Origin: Tetrapisispora phaffii CBS 4417 | Lineage: Eukaryota > Ascomycota > Saccharomycetes > Saccharomycetales > Saccharomycetaceae | Assembly (NCBI RefSeq): GCF_000236905.1 | Contig: NC_016527.1 | Coordinates: forward strand, 372,001-436,000 | Reading direction: 5' to 3' | Length of the DNA stretch: 64,000 nucleotides | Shown here: piece by piece, positions 42,300-51,841 of the stretch | How the letters are laid out: each line of letters opens with the position of its first letter | Position numbering within the stretch: position 1 is the first letter of the stretch | Notes under the pieces: generated by a model | What the model saw: the letters and a program-made list of their open reading frames with translations, nothing else | What the model was told of the DNA's origin: nothing | Databases searched by the model: none | Position numbers and translations under genes: made by a program

Positions 42300-43142
42300 A
42301 TGTCGATTGTAGCAGCAGCATGTGTAATAATTGGTGATGAAGTTTTGAATAGCAAGATTCATGATTCAAATTCTAGATATTTCGCAAAATATTGCTATAA
42401 TCTTGGAATCGAATTAAAAGAAATTGCTACGATTGGCGATGACGAAGATATTATTGTGGAAACATTACAAAGGTTATCCAAAAAATATGATTTTATAGTA
42501 ACCACTGGTGGAATTGGTCCGACACATGATGATATAACATACGATGCAATTGCTAAAAGTTTTAACCTTCCATGTGAATTAGATTTGGATTGTAAAGCAA
42601 GAATGACTAATATTTCAAATCCAGAATCGAAATTGGATAGCGATTCTTTGAAGGCCCATTACAGAATGGCTACCCTTCCAACTGGTAAAATTGTTGAAAA
42701 CTATTACTTAGCGGACGACTTGTGGGTTCCAGTATGTTGCATTAATAAGCAGGTTTATATCTTCCCAGGGATACCGCAATTGTTTATAAAACTTTTAAAC
42801 CTATTAACCCCAATATTGAAAACTACTTATTCGATCGAAGATAATAATCAAGATTATGTGCGTTACTTTGTCAAAACTAGTTTTAAAGAATCAGAAATCT
42901 CAACATATTTGAGATTATTACAAGAAGAAAGTAGTAAGATATCTAAAAATATCAAAATTGGTTCTTATCCACATTTTGGACATGGATTTAATACAGTAAG
43001 CATTTTAGGAACTAGTGACTTTTCAGATTATCTTGCTAAAATAAGGGACCAAACAATTGAAAGATTAAATGGTGAACAGATATCTGAAGCAGAGGAAGAA
43101 AGGATATCTAATGATTTTGAAAACCAGGGAATAAAACCATAA
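42300..43142 (+). CDS. MoaB/Mog-fold (MoCF_biosynth domain) protein, YMR178W-like
   Basis: The 280-residue protein has a molybdopterin-binding-type fold in its first 165 residues. The landmark is [19 protein letters not shown] at about residue 67, preceded by [14 protein letters not shown]. It resembles CinA/MoeA-type domains and, from memory of sequence and from position, the uncharacterised S. cerevisiae YMR178W. Budding yeasts of this family make no molybdenum cofactor, so the role is unknown; nucleotide or pyrophosphate chemistry is possible. The ATG at 42300 is the first in frame. The neighbours NEW1 (YPL226W) and SPT21 (YMR179W) support the assignment. Confidence 0.85.
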   Translation: MSIVAAACVIIGDEVLNSKIHDSNSRYFAKYCYNLGIELKEIATIGDDEDIIVETLQRLSKKYDFIVTTGGIGPTHDDITYDAIAKSFNLPCELDLDCKARMTNISNPESKLDSDSLKAHYRMATLPTGKIVENYYLADDLWVPVCCINKQVYIFPGIPQLFIKLLNLLTPILKTTYSIEDNNQDYVRYFVKTSFKESEISTYLRLLQEESSKISKNIKIGSYPHFGHGFNTVSILGTSDFSDYLAKIRDQTIERLNGEQISEAEEERISNDFENQGIKP

Positions 43143-43250
43143 AGTTGACTATTTTATTACATTGTAAAAAACTATTTTATTATTATTTTTCTATATATCT
43201 ATATTATGAATGAGAATTTTAAAAATTTATATTAATGTATGACTATATAT

Positions 43251-43445
43251 CTATTCTTCGTCTTCGTCTTCGTCATCAGTATTGACTGGCTTAGGTGTTC
43301 CCTTTGGAGAAGATAACCATTCGATGTAACGTAAACGACGACGTTCAGCCTGAATTTTCTTTTCGTTTCTTGTTAATCTCTTCACTCTTTGTTTGACCTT
43401 AATATTAGCTGGAGAATCATCGTCGACAACAGATGGAGAAGACAT
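43251..43445 (-). CDS. NEW1: C-terminal tail of New1 in the -1 frame
   Basis: This 64-codon frame encodes the conserved basic and acidic end of New1, including SPANIKVKQRVKRLTRNEKK, the ERRRLRYIEWLSSPKGTPKP segment and an Asp/Glu-rich last 10 residues. It overlaps the main frame by 64 bp. Joining requires a one-base backward shift, or one extra A, at the seven-A run on the coding strand (43445-43451). The joined protein would have about 1170 residues, close to S. cerevisiae New1 (1196). The tail is unlikely to be a separate gene, because it starts exactly where family homology leaves the main frame. Confidence 0.85.
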   Translation of the reverse strand: MSSPSVVDDDSPANIKVKQRVKRLTRNEKKIQAERRRLRYIEWLSSPKGTPKPVNTDDEDEDEE

Positions 43446-46400
43446 TTTTTTGCTAAACCAACAGCTTCGGTGTTACCACCATCCTCAAATCTTGATTGAT
43501 CAACTTCGGCAACACCCTTTTGAGTCAATTTACCGTTTTCAACAATCCATTGCTCAGGACATAAAGCGCCTACGAATTCGTTGTTATGTGAAATCATAAC
43601 AACACCACCAGACCATTCACGGATTGCCATAGCCAAAGCACCTAAAGAATCTCTATCCAAATAATTGGTAGGTTCATCTAAAACTAAAAGATGAGGATTA
43701 TTCCACATAGCACCTGCGATGACAACTTTGACTAATTGACCACCGGATAATGAACCCATTGGTGTATGGTTTGCAATTTCAGCATCTAATCCAACATCTT
43801 CAAAATGTTTTGTAATGACTGAAGGTGTTAGTTCACGGTAACCTAAACCTTCTCTAGAAGCTTCGTGATCGTCAAACTTCTGAACCAATTTTTCAAAACC
43901 ATGACCGATTAAAACGTCCTTAGGAACCCAAGAGTTGTATTTTGGTTTCCACCATTTCCACTTCACTTCATATTGGAAGGTTTTCTTCAACTTTTGTCTA
44001 CCAACAATAGCTTCGATGGCTCTTGGCCCTCTACCATCATCAATATCAATCTCCTTAGTCATTAATTCCTTTTCTTCATCCGATATTTTTCTAGACTCCT
44101 TTAATAAAACTTCACGATCATCACCGAATTTGTAACGCCATTGCAAATATTGGTTGGCTGTCTTTTCTTTATGTTCATTAACATGTTGTAAAGCATGTTG
44201 AGCAATATAACCGATACGTAAATTCGGATGCTTCTCAACCTTACCTTCATCTGGAACTAATTCTGCAGTTAACAATTTAATTAAAGTAGATTTACCAGCA
44301 CCATTTGGACCAAGAACGGCAACACGGGAGGATAAAGATAAAGCACATGAAGCGTTTTCTAATTGTGGTTTATCTCTGCCTGGATAAGTAAATGTCACAT
44401 TAGTCATTTTCGCAACTGCTCTTGTATTAGATTTGACACCAGTTAAAATCCCTGGAGGTGGGAAATGCATTTGAGCGTTAGAATCGGTTAATGTATAGTA
44501 AGCCTTAGCTTCTGGCTTTTGTTCAACAAATTTAGCCAAGTTCCCCTTATAGTAAGCCAATTTTTTATTTTCATAATGAATAATATCAGTACAAACAGTG
44601 TCTAAAAATCCCGAGTCATGGGAAACAATCAATGAAGTGATTTCTGTGTTCTCTAACAGATACTCCTCTAACCATTTAACATTAGAAACGTCTAAATGAT
44701 TGGTAGGTTCATCTAATAACAAAATATCAGCTCTTTGTAACATTGCTCTTGCTAATTCTAATTTCATTTTCCAACCACCCGATAATGAACCAACTGTTTG
44801 TGATCTTCTCTCATCATCAAAACCAACGGATTCTAATGCTTTAGCAATTTCCTCACGAGATGTGTTTTGTAATTGTTCATCCAAAGCAATGAAAGACACT
44901 AAGTCTAGGTCACCTTCTTCACCTTGTAACTTGTGCTCAACGAAACAAGTACGTAAAGTATCCTTATCTGGGAAACCTTCTAATTGACCATTAGCAATGG
45001 ATCTCATTAAAGTGGATTTACCAGCACCGTTTCTACCACATAAACCATAACGGTGACCCTTTAATAGACGAAGTCTAGTTTTATTTAATAACATTCTAGA
45101 GCCATAGGCCAAAGAGAAATCTGTATTAACAATTTCAATACCCTCATTTTCATCAGTAGCTTCCTTTTCTTGATGATATAACGCTCTCAAATTGTGAATT
45201 AGACAGTTTCTGATAAAGTCAGCGTGATCTTCACCTAAGGTAGATTTGAAATAGGATTCAATTTTTTTCCAGTCATTGACATTAGAATTATTTGCTAAAT
45301 ATCTGCATAAATTTTCAAAAACAAATGGTTCGTTTAATAGAGTAGATAATTTGCTATCAAATTTATCAGCAGGTAATTGATTTAAGTTTTCAGTCAAAAA
45401 TTTCTTAGCTGAATTCAGAGTCAGTCTACCTTCAAATGCGCCTGCAGTCTTACCCTCTTCATCTTCTTTTAAAACCTCTAATGCCTTTTCAGCTAGCTCA
45501 CGAACTTCTGGTAAAGAAGCGGTATCGACAACTTTCTGCACACCTGGTAATAATAATGGGATAAAACTTTCAATTTCATAACGATTGTTAACTAATCTTG
45601 TTAAATTTTCTATGACGATAACAGTTTGTCTTAGTTGTTCTTGTGAAGAAGAAGATAAGTTCAAAGATCTGTTTAAAATTGGAACTAACAATGATAACGC
45701 TGGTTCGGTGACTTCAGCAACAAAAGTGACACCAGATAAGGCCTTGACGGATTCTGGGACTTTTTGTGGATTTTGTAAAGTATCGACGATTAATTCATAA
45801 CGAGAAACCAAATCTAAATTATCTAAAATGGAAACATATTCTAATAATGATTGCTTGGCTTGCTTGGCTAGTTCTGGTTTGAAATCAGTAGCAACATCAG
45901 TCAAAACAGGAATAGCTTCTCTGAAAGTCAATTCTAATAAATCATTTGGAGCATCCTCTCTAATTCTATCAATAACTGTTAGTGCACCCAATTTTGAACC
46001 CCATTTAGCACCAGAAGCCAAATACTTCAAAATTACAGGTAAAACCATAGAAGTTAAAGCTTCAGCAGGGAAGGCAGAAATTATGGAATCAATAGCATGT
46101 TGAGCAGCACGTTTGACAGTTGATTCTTTGTCTGCATATGCATCCAAAACTAAATCAACGAATTGCAATAAGAAGATTTGTTGTGGAGTTTTGGTCACCA
46201 GACTTTGAGCTAACTTGTCGATTACAAGAAGAGCACTTTCTCTCACTAAGGCAGAGTTCTTTGGCTTCAAAAATTTAACTAGAACTTCTTTGACTTTCCA
46301 GTCTTCTAAATTAACGTTTACGTAATTTTCACTTTCATCAAATTTTGCAACAATTTCATCAGCAGTTTTCTTACAATCAGCAATAGATTCAGACTGGGAT

Positions 46401-46765
46401 AGAGCACTCAATAGAGCAGAGACTGGAGAAAGCTCTAGCTTTGCAACGTTATCGGGTAATGATGATAAGGTGGTAGAGGAAGCAGATGGAGTTGGTGTAC
46501 CACTTGTGTTTGGGGTAACAGTTGCTTGATGGTATTGATAACCTCTAACTGGGTTTTGATTATAATTTTGGTATGTACTTTTGTTATAGTTACTTCCATC
46601 ATTCCAGTTACGCTTTTGGTTGTAAGAGTTATAGTTCTTCTGAGCAGGCATCTGGTTTGACTCTTGCTTCTTGAAGTAGCCACCAAATGGAGAAGGTACC
46701 ATATTGGCATCAGGCTTCTGATCGTTTAGAAAATCATCTAAACTCTGTATTTTCTTTGGAGGCAT
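43382..46765 (-). CDS. NEW1: New1, eEF3-like ABC-F translation factor; main open frame, frameshifted near 3' end
   Basis: The 1127-codon frame encodes the ribosome-associated ATPase New1, which aids translation termination and recycling. A short Asn/Tyr/Gln-rich N-terminus (about 30-80) precedes HEAT repeats (about 110-450) and two ABC modules. Walker A sequences are GRNGAGKST (about 575) and GPNGAGKST (about 822), with signatures LSGGWKMKLELARAM and LSGGQLVKVVIAGAM. An eEF3-type chromodomain insert (YEVKWKWWKPKYNSW, about 940) lies in the second. Homology to New1 stops at GLAKK (codon 1107). The frame then adds 20 unrelated residues and ends at 43382. The true family tail continues in the -1 frame from 43445. 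Tail-to-tail with the YMR178W-like gene. Confidence 0.95.
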   Translation of the reverse strand: MPPKKIQSLDDFLNDQKPDANMVPSPFGGYFKKQESNQMPAQKNYNSYNQKRNWNDGSNYNKSTYQNYNQNPVRGYQYHQATVTPNTSGTPTPSASSTTLSSLPDNVAKLELSPVSALLSALSQSESIADCKKTADEIVAKFDESENYVNVNLEDWKVKEVLVKFLKPKNSALVRESALLVIDKLAQSLVTKTPQQIFLLQFVDLVLDAYADKESTVKRAAQHAIDSIISAFPAEALTSMVLPVILKYLASGAKWGSKLGALTVIDRIREDAPNDLLELTFREAIPVLTDVATDFKPELAKQAKQSLLEYVSILDNLDLVSRYELIVDTLQNPQKVPESVKALSGVTFVAEVTEPALSLLVPILNRSLNLSSSSQEQLRQTVIVIENLTRLVNNRYEIESFIPLLLPGVQKVVDTASLPEVRELAEKALEVLKEDEEGKTAGAFEGRLTLNSAKKFLTENLNQLPADKFDSKLSTLLNEPFVFENLCRYLANNSNVNDWKKIESYFKSTLGEDHADFIRNCLIHNLRALYHQEKEATDENEGIEIVNTDFSLAYGSRMLLNKTRLRLLKGHRYGLCGRNGAGKSTLMRSIANGQLEGFPDKDTLRTCFVEHKLQGEEGDLDLVSFIALDEQLQNTSREEIAKALESVGFDDERRSQTVGSLSGGWKMKLELARAMLQRADILLLDEPTNHLDVSNVKWLEEYLLENTEITSLIVSHDSGFLDTVCTDIIHYENKKLAYYKGNLAKFVEQKPEAKAYYTLTDSNAQMHFPPPGILTGVKSNTRAVAKMTNVTFTYPGRDKPQLENASCALSLSSRVAVLGPNGAGKSTLIKLLTAELVPDEGKVEKHPNLRIGYIAQHALQHVNEHKEKTANQYLQWRYKFGDDREVLLKESRKISDEEKELMTKEIDIDDGRGPRAIEAIVGRQKLKKTFQYEVKWKWWKPKYNSWVPKDVLIGHGFEKLVQKFDDHEASREGLGYRELTPSVITKHFEDVGLDAEIANHTPMGSLSGGQLVKVVIAGAMWNNPHLLVLDEPTNYLDRDSLGALAMAIREWSGGVVMISHNNEFVGALCPEQWIVENGKLTQKGVAEVDQSRFEDGGNTEAVGLAKKCLLHLLSTMILQLILRSNKE

Positions 46766-48004
46766 TATTGATATTATTGGCTATGTCCAAGTATTCTACT
46801 AGAAGCTCGATAACTGCCTTAAATTCCCCCTATATAAGAAATGTTATCCAATAAAATGAAATTCATAAATAGTTATAGAAGATATATACATAAGCGTCTA
46901 ACAATCAACTTAATAAAACAGTTACTCATCTCATTGACATTATTATTAGTTGAAAAAAATTTTCTTGAAGTGTTTTCATATTTTGCGATGCCGTTTCTAC
47001 TGAAAAGTTTGCAACATTCTCTTAGTCTTTCAATGAAAAAGTGAAAAACGAGATGAGATAGAACTATAGTCAATAATGTATAAAGGTGCATATTCAAAAT
47101 GAGAATTATTATTGCATTTGTATTACATGACTGCAATAGATTTTTGTAACTAATACTTTATTTCAATTGAGCTCTAATCCTTATGGCGTATATATGCCAA
47201 TACAGTTAAATTACATAAATGGCACAAGAACACGAACTGGCAACTCTGACCACTTACGTTCCATATATTCCTGTCAAACACAAATTACAGGATGTTTTTT
47301 ATCCGGGACTTCTACTTGCAATAAAACGAATGAATTGATAAATAATGATCCAGAGTCCTCTTCTGTTACAAATTGCAACCACTATTAATTAATGGGGTTT
47401 TGGGATATTCTGTCTCAAATAAGAATGCAATATCGTATACAATTCTTAGTGGCAAAACCCTATAAATATATGCAGTTTTTAGTACTGTTGTTTTGATTAA
47501 TCAACTTCTTTCTTGTCAATCGTATGTTTTTATTCTTATTGTGACGTTTGTAACAACCGATGGATCTTATCGTGGGTCGCGTAAACTATGGCGATTTCCA
47601 GATGATGGAGAAACTAGCGCAGAAAATGACAAGTAAATAAATAATTAACAAAATAAATAATAATATTAAGACTATTTTTTAACTACATCTTTGATATTTG
47701 ATCAGTTACTTATTGTTCTGATTATGGTGACAATGATTTCAAGTTACCAGGAACACAACAAAATTTATTAGATAATTGCTGCTTGTGAAGTTGACTATAC
47801 ACAATACTGTGCTCTATTCATACATTACGTCATCAAAGTGATAAATAATATTTGTCACAAGTTTTAGAACATCTCTATAAAATATTGTCATATTCCTCTC
47901 ACTAAAAGGGAGCCTTAACGATAATTGGATTGTTGCTCTTTTCTGCATTTAAAGTTTAAGATTAAAAAGCCCTTTAGAGACTCAGACCTGTTCACAGAAC
48001 CGCC
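46766..48004. other. NEW1-SPT21 divergent spacer with PAC/RRPE
   Basis: This is 1.24 kb without a gene. Near NEW1 there are ACTCATCTCATTG (46924-46936) and CGAGATGAGAT (47049-47059), both PAC-type, and TGAAAAAAATTTTC (46951-46964), RRPE-type. ALG5, which separates NEW1 and CET1 in S. cerevisiae (YPL227C), is absent. Short open frames at 46841-47388 overlap the regulatory elements and resemble nothing. Confidence 0.55.
46924..47059 (-). promoter_or_regulatory. PAC and RRPE elements upstream of NEW1
   Basis: Two PAC-type cores flank one RRPE-type element, at 160-295 bp before the NEW1 start. This is the same arrangement seen before ESF1 and BCP1, and suggests that NEW1 is expressed with the ribosome-biogenesis set. 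Confidence 0.6.
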
Positions 48005-49891
48005 ATGAAATTACATATAAAGATTGTGTTTATTTTAGATGGCGAAAATAATACCTGTAACACATATATGACCCAGTCCAAGGTGCCAAAGGAAGTTCAG
48101 ATTATTAATATGACTAAAGAATTTATAAAACATACGGATGGCGTCACTAAATTAGGATTGATTCCAGTTATAGAAGTACTAGATGAGATACAGCAAAGTT
48201 CGCCAGAGATCATTAACAATAGTTTAGAGGAGAATGGATTTGACTACAATGTTTATTATAAAGATATAAGTGAACAAGATGAGCCTTTTGTTACGTTAGG
48301 ACTATTATCAACTATTAAGAAGAACATAAAGTTACTGAAAAATGATGATAAGACTATAAAGTCGGAATCGAAGAAATTAGAGCTGACTCAAACTGAGAAC
48401 ATATTATTGATGGGAAGGATAAAGCAAGATATTAAACAATTTCTACGGCAAAAGAATAACAAATCAGTCAAAAGAAATAGTAATCATGAATGCTTAGAAA
48501 TAAAAATGAAATTTGTACGAGTCTTTTCTGTTAATTGCCGGAAACCACCCGCCAGTTCGTCTATTCTACCCATTACCAAAGCAAATAGACAACCATTAAA
48601 ATTACAACAAGCAATTAATACCACTTTTGAACGACACACAAACCCAATGCCCGCCCCCAAAGCTGTAAGGACTCAATCATTGCCAGTGTGGAAGCAAGCG
48701 CTATCCAACACAAACTATAATGGGGTAGGGTTACCAACGAACTCATTAGCACATAGAATATACATGACTGATAGACAAGGAGAACAAAATTCTAAAAATA
48801 TTCCAAAACTAGCATATAGTACCACTACTATGAAAGAAAATACCCATAAACACAGTCAAGAAGTTAGTAATGACATCCAAAACCGATTTAATTTTATTAA
48901 TCAGAAGAAGAAGTCATCTAATATACGACCAACTAACATTACTAAGTCAAATATTCCAACTACAATAAATAATGAATCAAGAAGAAATAGTTACAAATTA
49001 AACCAACCTTATAAAAAAAATGTCGAAAGAAGTGACAATATTGGGAAATCTTCTAAAAGTTACAATAAGATCAAAAAGACTAATAAACTTGAAGTGAAAC
49101 TAAGTGGTTTAGATAAAAATAGTCAAATTTACCAGCATAATGAATCCCAGTTTCCTGTAAACGATACATCACAGACAATACCAGAAAACAAGGAAAACAT
49201 TCCACCAATTAGTGAAGTAGCTTTACTTGGCTTTGATATCGATGACTTTGCAAAACTTCAAAATAATGGCGAATCAAATGTTGATTGGTTGGTTGATGGT
49301 TCATATTTTGATCAGAAATTTGTGGATGAACATTTTAATAGTTTACTAGAGCAAAAACATTTGGTTACTGGAGCCTCAGATAACAGGTTGTATATAAAAG
49401 CAGATAATGAAAAAATTGAGTCTAAAGTAAAAGAAGATACCACAAGTGATGTTGACAGGACATCACCAATTGATACATTATCAATGCCATTGATGGAATT
49501 GAATCAAAAAGATGCATCACATATTGATACCTCTTGTCAAGAGCAACTTAAAAAGTTACCGATTTTAATTTCAAGGAAAAAAGAAGATATGGAACTAATT
49601 TCTAATATGGCATTGGAGGATAATGAGGCTACATCAATTCTTGAACATTCTTCATCTTCACCCCACAATCAAATAACTGCATCAGAAGAAAAAATGGATA
49701 TTTTCTATGCAACAAAGATAAATGAAAAAAGAGTAACTATGGCTTCTTCACCAGCTAAAAATAGTAATTATTCAGGAACTTCCTCAGATGTTGAACCAAA
49801 TGAAGAATTATCTCTATTCAATGATGGACAAAGGGAGTCGCCCAATTCTCATTATACATCCACCTCCAGTGATTTGCATAAAAGTTTATAA
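48005..49891 (+). CDS. SPT21: probable Spt21, histone-gene transcription and silencing factor
   Basis: The 628-residue protein has a short ordered N-terminus (about 1-130, starts MKLHIKIVFILDGENN and contains EPFVTLGLLSTIKK). A basic low-complexity middle follows, with NPMPAPKAVRTQSLPVWKQ at about 217-235, then a long Asn/Ser-rich disordered region. I base the name partly on this middle motif and mainly on position, between a YMR178W homologue plus NEW1 on the left and CET1 on the right (YMR178W-YMR179W and YPL226W-YPL228W). S. cerevisiae Spt21 (758) works with Spt10 at histone promoters and in silencing. No enzymatic motif is visible. If wrong, it is an unrecognised low-complexity nuclear protein. 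Confidence 0.7.
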   Translation: MKLHIKIVFILDGENNTCNTYMTQSKVPKEVQIINMTKEFIKHTDGVTKLGLIPVIEVLDEIQQSSPEIINNSLEENGFDYNVYYKDISEQDEPFVTLGLLSTIKKNIKLLKNDDKTIKSESKKLELTQTENILLMGRIKQDIKQFLRQKNNKSVKRNSNHECLEIKMKFVRVFSVNCRKPPASSSILPITKANRQPLKLQQAINTTFERHTNPMPAPKAVRTQSLPVWKQALSNTNYNGVGLPTNSLAHRIYMTDRQGEQNSKNIPKLAYSTTTMKENTHKHSQEVSNDIQNRFNFINQKKKSSNIRPTNITKSNIPTTINNESRRNSYKLNQPYKKNVERSDNIGKSSKSYNKIKKTNKLEVKLSGLDKNSQIYQHNESQFPVNDTSQTIPENKENIPPISEVALLGFDIDDFAKLQNNGESNVDWLVDGSYFDQKFVDEHFNSLLEQKHLVTGASDNRLYIKADNEKIESKVKEDTTSDVDRTSPIDTLSMPLMELNQKDASHIDTSCQEQLKKLPILISRKKEDMELISNMALEDNEATSILEHSSSSPHNQITASEEKMDIFYATKINEKRVTMASSPAKNSNYSGTSSDVEPNEELSLFNDGQRESPNSHYTSTSSDLHKSL

Positions 49892-50098
49892 CTTTGAAGT
49901 ATATATTTGATGATTGCTAATTGCTACTTACTTACTGGATAATATTTATTAATATGAATTATCATCTCGAACAACTTTAAAACAAAAAATGCAACATCCA
50001 TTTCATTTAAGCGCAAATAAACCAATTCTCAATCTAGTTACAAACATAATTACATTGATTACATATTGCTTGTATTATCTATAAGAGCATAGCTACTA
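49892..50098. other. convergent SPT21-CET1 spacer
   Basis: These are 207 AT-rich bases between two 3' ends. Nothing beyond probable poly(A) regions is seen. Confidence 0.5.
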
Positions 50099-51841
50099 TT
50101 ACATAACTTTTTTAGACCCCTCATAGATAGATTGTGATAAAGAAGTAAGTTTTCTTCTCACAATACTGCCATTGCTCAAGAATGTTCTTATTATAGAGGC
50201 ATAGTCATTGCTATTCGTTGCGATATTGTCAAATGCCATTAACAACGCTGGTGTATTGATTTCTAATTCTATTTCATGAGTTACTTCTGTATCATTACCT
50301 TTTATACCTTGTCTATGGTTTGAAACCCTAGTTATATCAAATCTAGTACATGAATCATTATGTATAAAACTTATACGTTCTTTCGTTCTTTCATTAATTG
50401 TTTCTTCATTTATATATTTTTCAGGTGGTTCGTTTTCAGGTACTGGTAATTCTAGATTAATTGACAATTTTACGTCATAATTATCTTTAGGAGAATATAA
50501 CATTAATTGTGAAACATGTCTCTTTTCTATGAATTGTCCAACACGGCCAGTTTTGACATCAGTACTCATTCTCAAAAATCTAGGCCTCTGAGTTGATACA
50601 CCAACTCTATAAACAGAGTCTTTTGTATGAGATTCGATAGTGCCAAATTTATCTGTATTTTCTGTTAGTTTGGTTAATCCCTGTAGATATTTAGTCAATT
50701 CATTGAATAAAATTTTATCGACATTAGGCGTTAAATGGCCGTCCATTTCTGTATATACTGCTTGCGTAGATACTGGAGGATTAACTCTATCAGGACTATT
50801 TCCGCACACAATGACACCAAATTTCATTTCAAATTCAATAAACTGTCTTAACTCCGGATCTATTGAATATATAGTTGCATAAACCCAATCTTGCACTGCT
50901 TTTGTTAAATCGTCATCTGGAATAAAATTCAAAATGGATTGGTCAAGTTTTATATCGTTAGTATCTACTTTTTCCAATGCTTTAACAGAAGGTCTCCATT
51001 TTTGAGCCCACATAGGTGCGTTTTTATATTTATTTGGTTTTGAATCAGCATTGATTTCTTTTAAGAGTTCAAGATCTTTTTTTAAATTTTGCTTCTTAGA
51101 TTTTGTTGAAGGTTTCTCTTTAAAAATATTATCAACCTTAATAGGCTCTTCAGATTTAGCTTTGTTTTTCGATTTCTTCTCTGATACCTTGGATTCTTTA
51201 TTTTCAGTGGTTCCTTCCAAACTTTCCTTCCCAACTTTTAATTCTTTATTTTCAGTGGTTCCTTCCAAACTTTCCTTCCCAACTTTTAATTCTCCTTTCT
51301 CACCGTTAGCAGGAGTCTCGGAAGGAGTTTCATTTGTTTCAGTTTTAGAGTGTTCAGTTTTAAATTTAGTAACTTCATCGTGTTTAGATGTATCCTTAGG
51401 AGACCTGGGTAATTCTTCTTTGGATTCACTTTTGGCAAGGGTATTCAGCTTGGTCTTTGAGTTGGATTGTTTAACTTTTGTATGGTGATGTTTTGGTACA
51501 GGCTTTTCTGGAGAAGGGTTACCTTGTTTATCATAATCGAATGCCATGCTGGAATCAAAATTAATCTCACCATTGTCGTCAGTATCAGTATCTGAATCAT
51601 CGTAAGGCTGTGTTGGTTCAATCGAGGCGACTTCTGGAACTGCTGTGGCTACTGAAATCTGTTCTGACTCCGCCTTGGCAGTTGCAGTTGCGACGTCATC
51701 ATTCTCGTTGACATCCTCTGTGTTTTCCGTTACCTTTTGTACTTTGACATTTTCATCTTGTTCATGGTGTACAAGATCATTTAAGGGCAATGCTCTCTTC
51801 TGAGGGAGTTGAGAAGCGGTTTCTGTATTATCTTCACTCAT
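50099..51841 (-). CDS. CET1: mRNA capping enzyme, RNA 5'-triphosphatase subunit Cet1
   Basis: The 580-residue protein removes the gamma phosphate of nascent mRNA. The N-terminal 250 residues are disordered and acidic or Lys-rich, starting [20 protein letters not shown]. The guanylyltransferase-binding segment ([15 protein letters not shown], about 280) precedes the tunnel-type catalytic domain. Metal-binding Glu pairs are in [11 protein letters not shown] (about 334) and [11 protein letters not shown] (about 525), and [20 protein letters not shown] forms a tunnel strand. It is longer than S. cerevisiae Cet1 (549), partly through a 16-residue tandem duplication. The ATG at 51841 is the first in frame. 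The S. cerevisiae locus is YPL228W. Confidence 0.97.
   Translation of the reverse strand: MSEDNTETASQLPQKRALPLNDLVHHEQDENVKVQKVTENTEDVNENDDVATATAKAESEQISVATAVPEVASIEPTQPYDDSDTDTDDNGEINFDSSMAFDYDKQGNPSPEKPVPKHHHTKVKQSNSKTKLNTLAKSESKEELPRSPKDTSKHDEVTKFKTEHSKTETNETPSETPANGEKGELKVGKESLEGTTENKELKVGKESLEGTTENKESKVSEKKSKNKAKSEEPIKVDNIFKEKPSTKSKKQNLKKDLELLKEINADSKPNKYKNAPMWAQKWRPSVKALEKVDTNDIKLDQSILNFIPDDDLTKAVQDWVYATIYSIDPELRQFIEFEMKFGVIVCGNSPDRVNPPVSTQAVYTEMDGHLTPNVDKILFNELTKYLQGLTKLTENTDKFGTIESHTKDSVYRVGVSTQRPRFLRMSTDVKTGRVGQFIEKRHVSQLMLYSPKDNYDVKLSINLELPVPENEPPEKYINEETINERTKERISFIHNDSCTRFDITRVSNHRQGIKGNDTEVTHEIELEINTPALLMAFDNIATNSNDYASIIRTFLSNGSIVRRKLTSLSQSIYEGSKKVM
51193..51288. repeat. perfect 48-bp tandem duplication inside CET1
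   Basis: Bases 51193-51240 and 51241-51288 are identical. They keep the frame and encode [16 protein letters not shown] twice in the disordered N-terminal region of Cet1. A few bases of a third copy follow. Perfect identity at silent positions indicates a recent event. Confidence 0.95.

Noticed and set aside
46841..47388. several short frames between NEW1 and SPT21
   Set aside because: They overlap PAC and RRPE elements and each other on both strands, and have no family resemblance.
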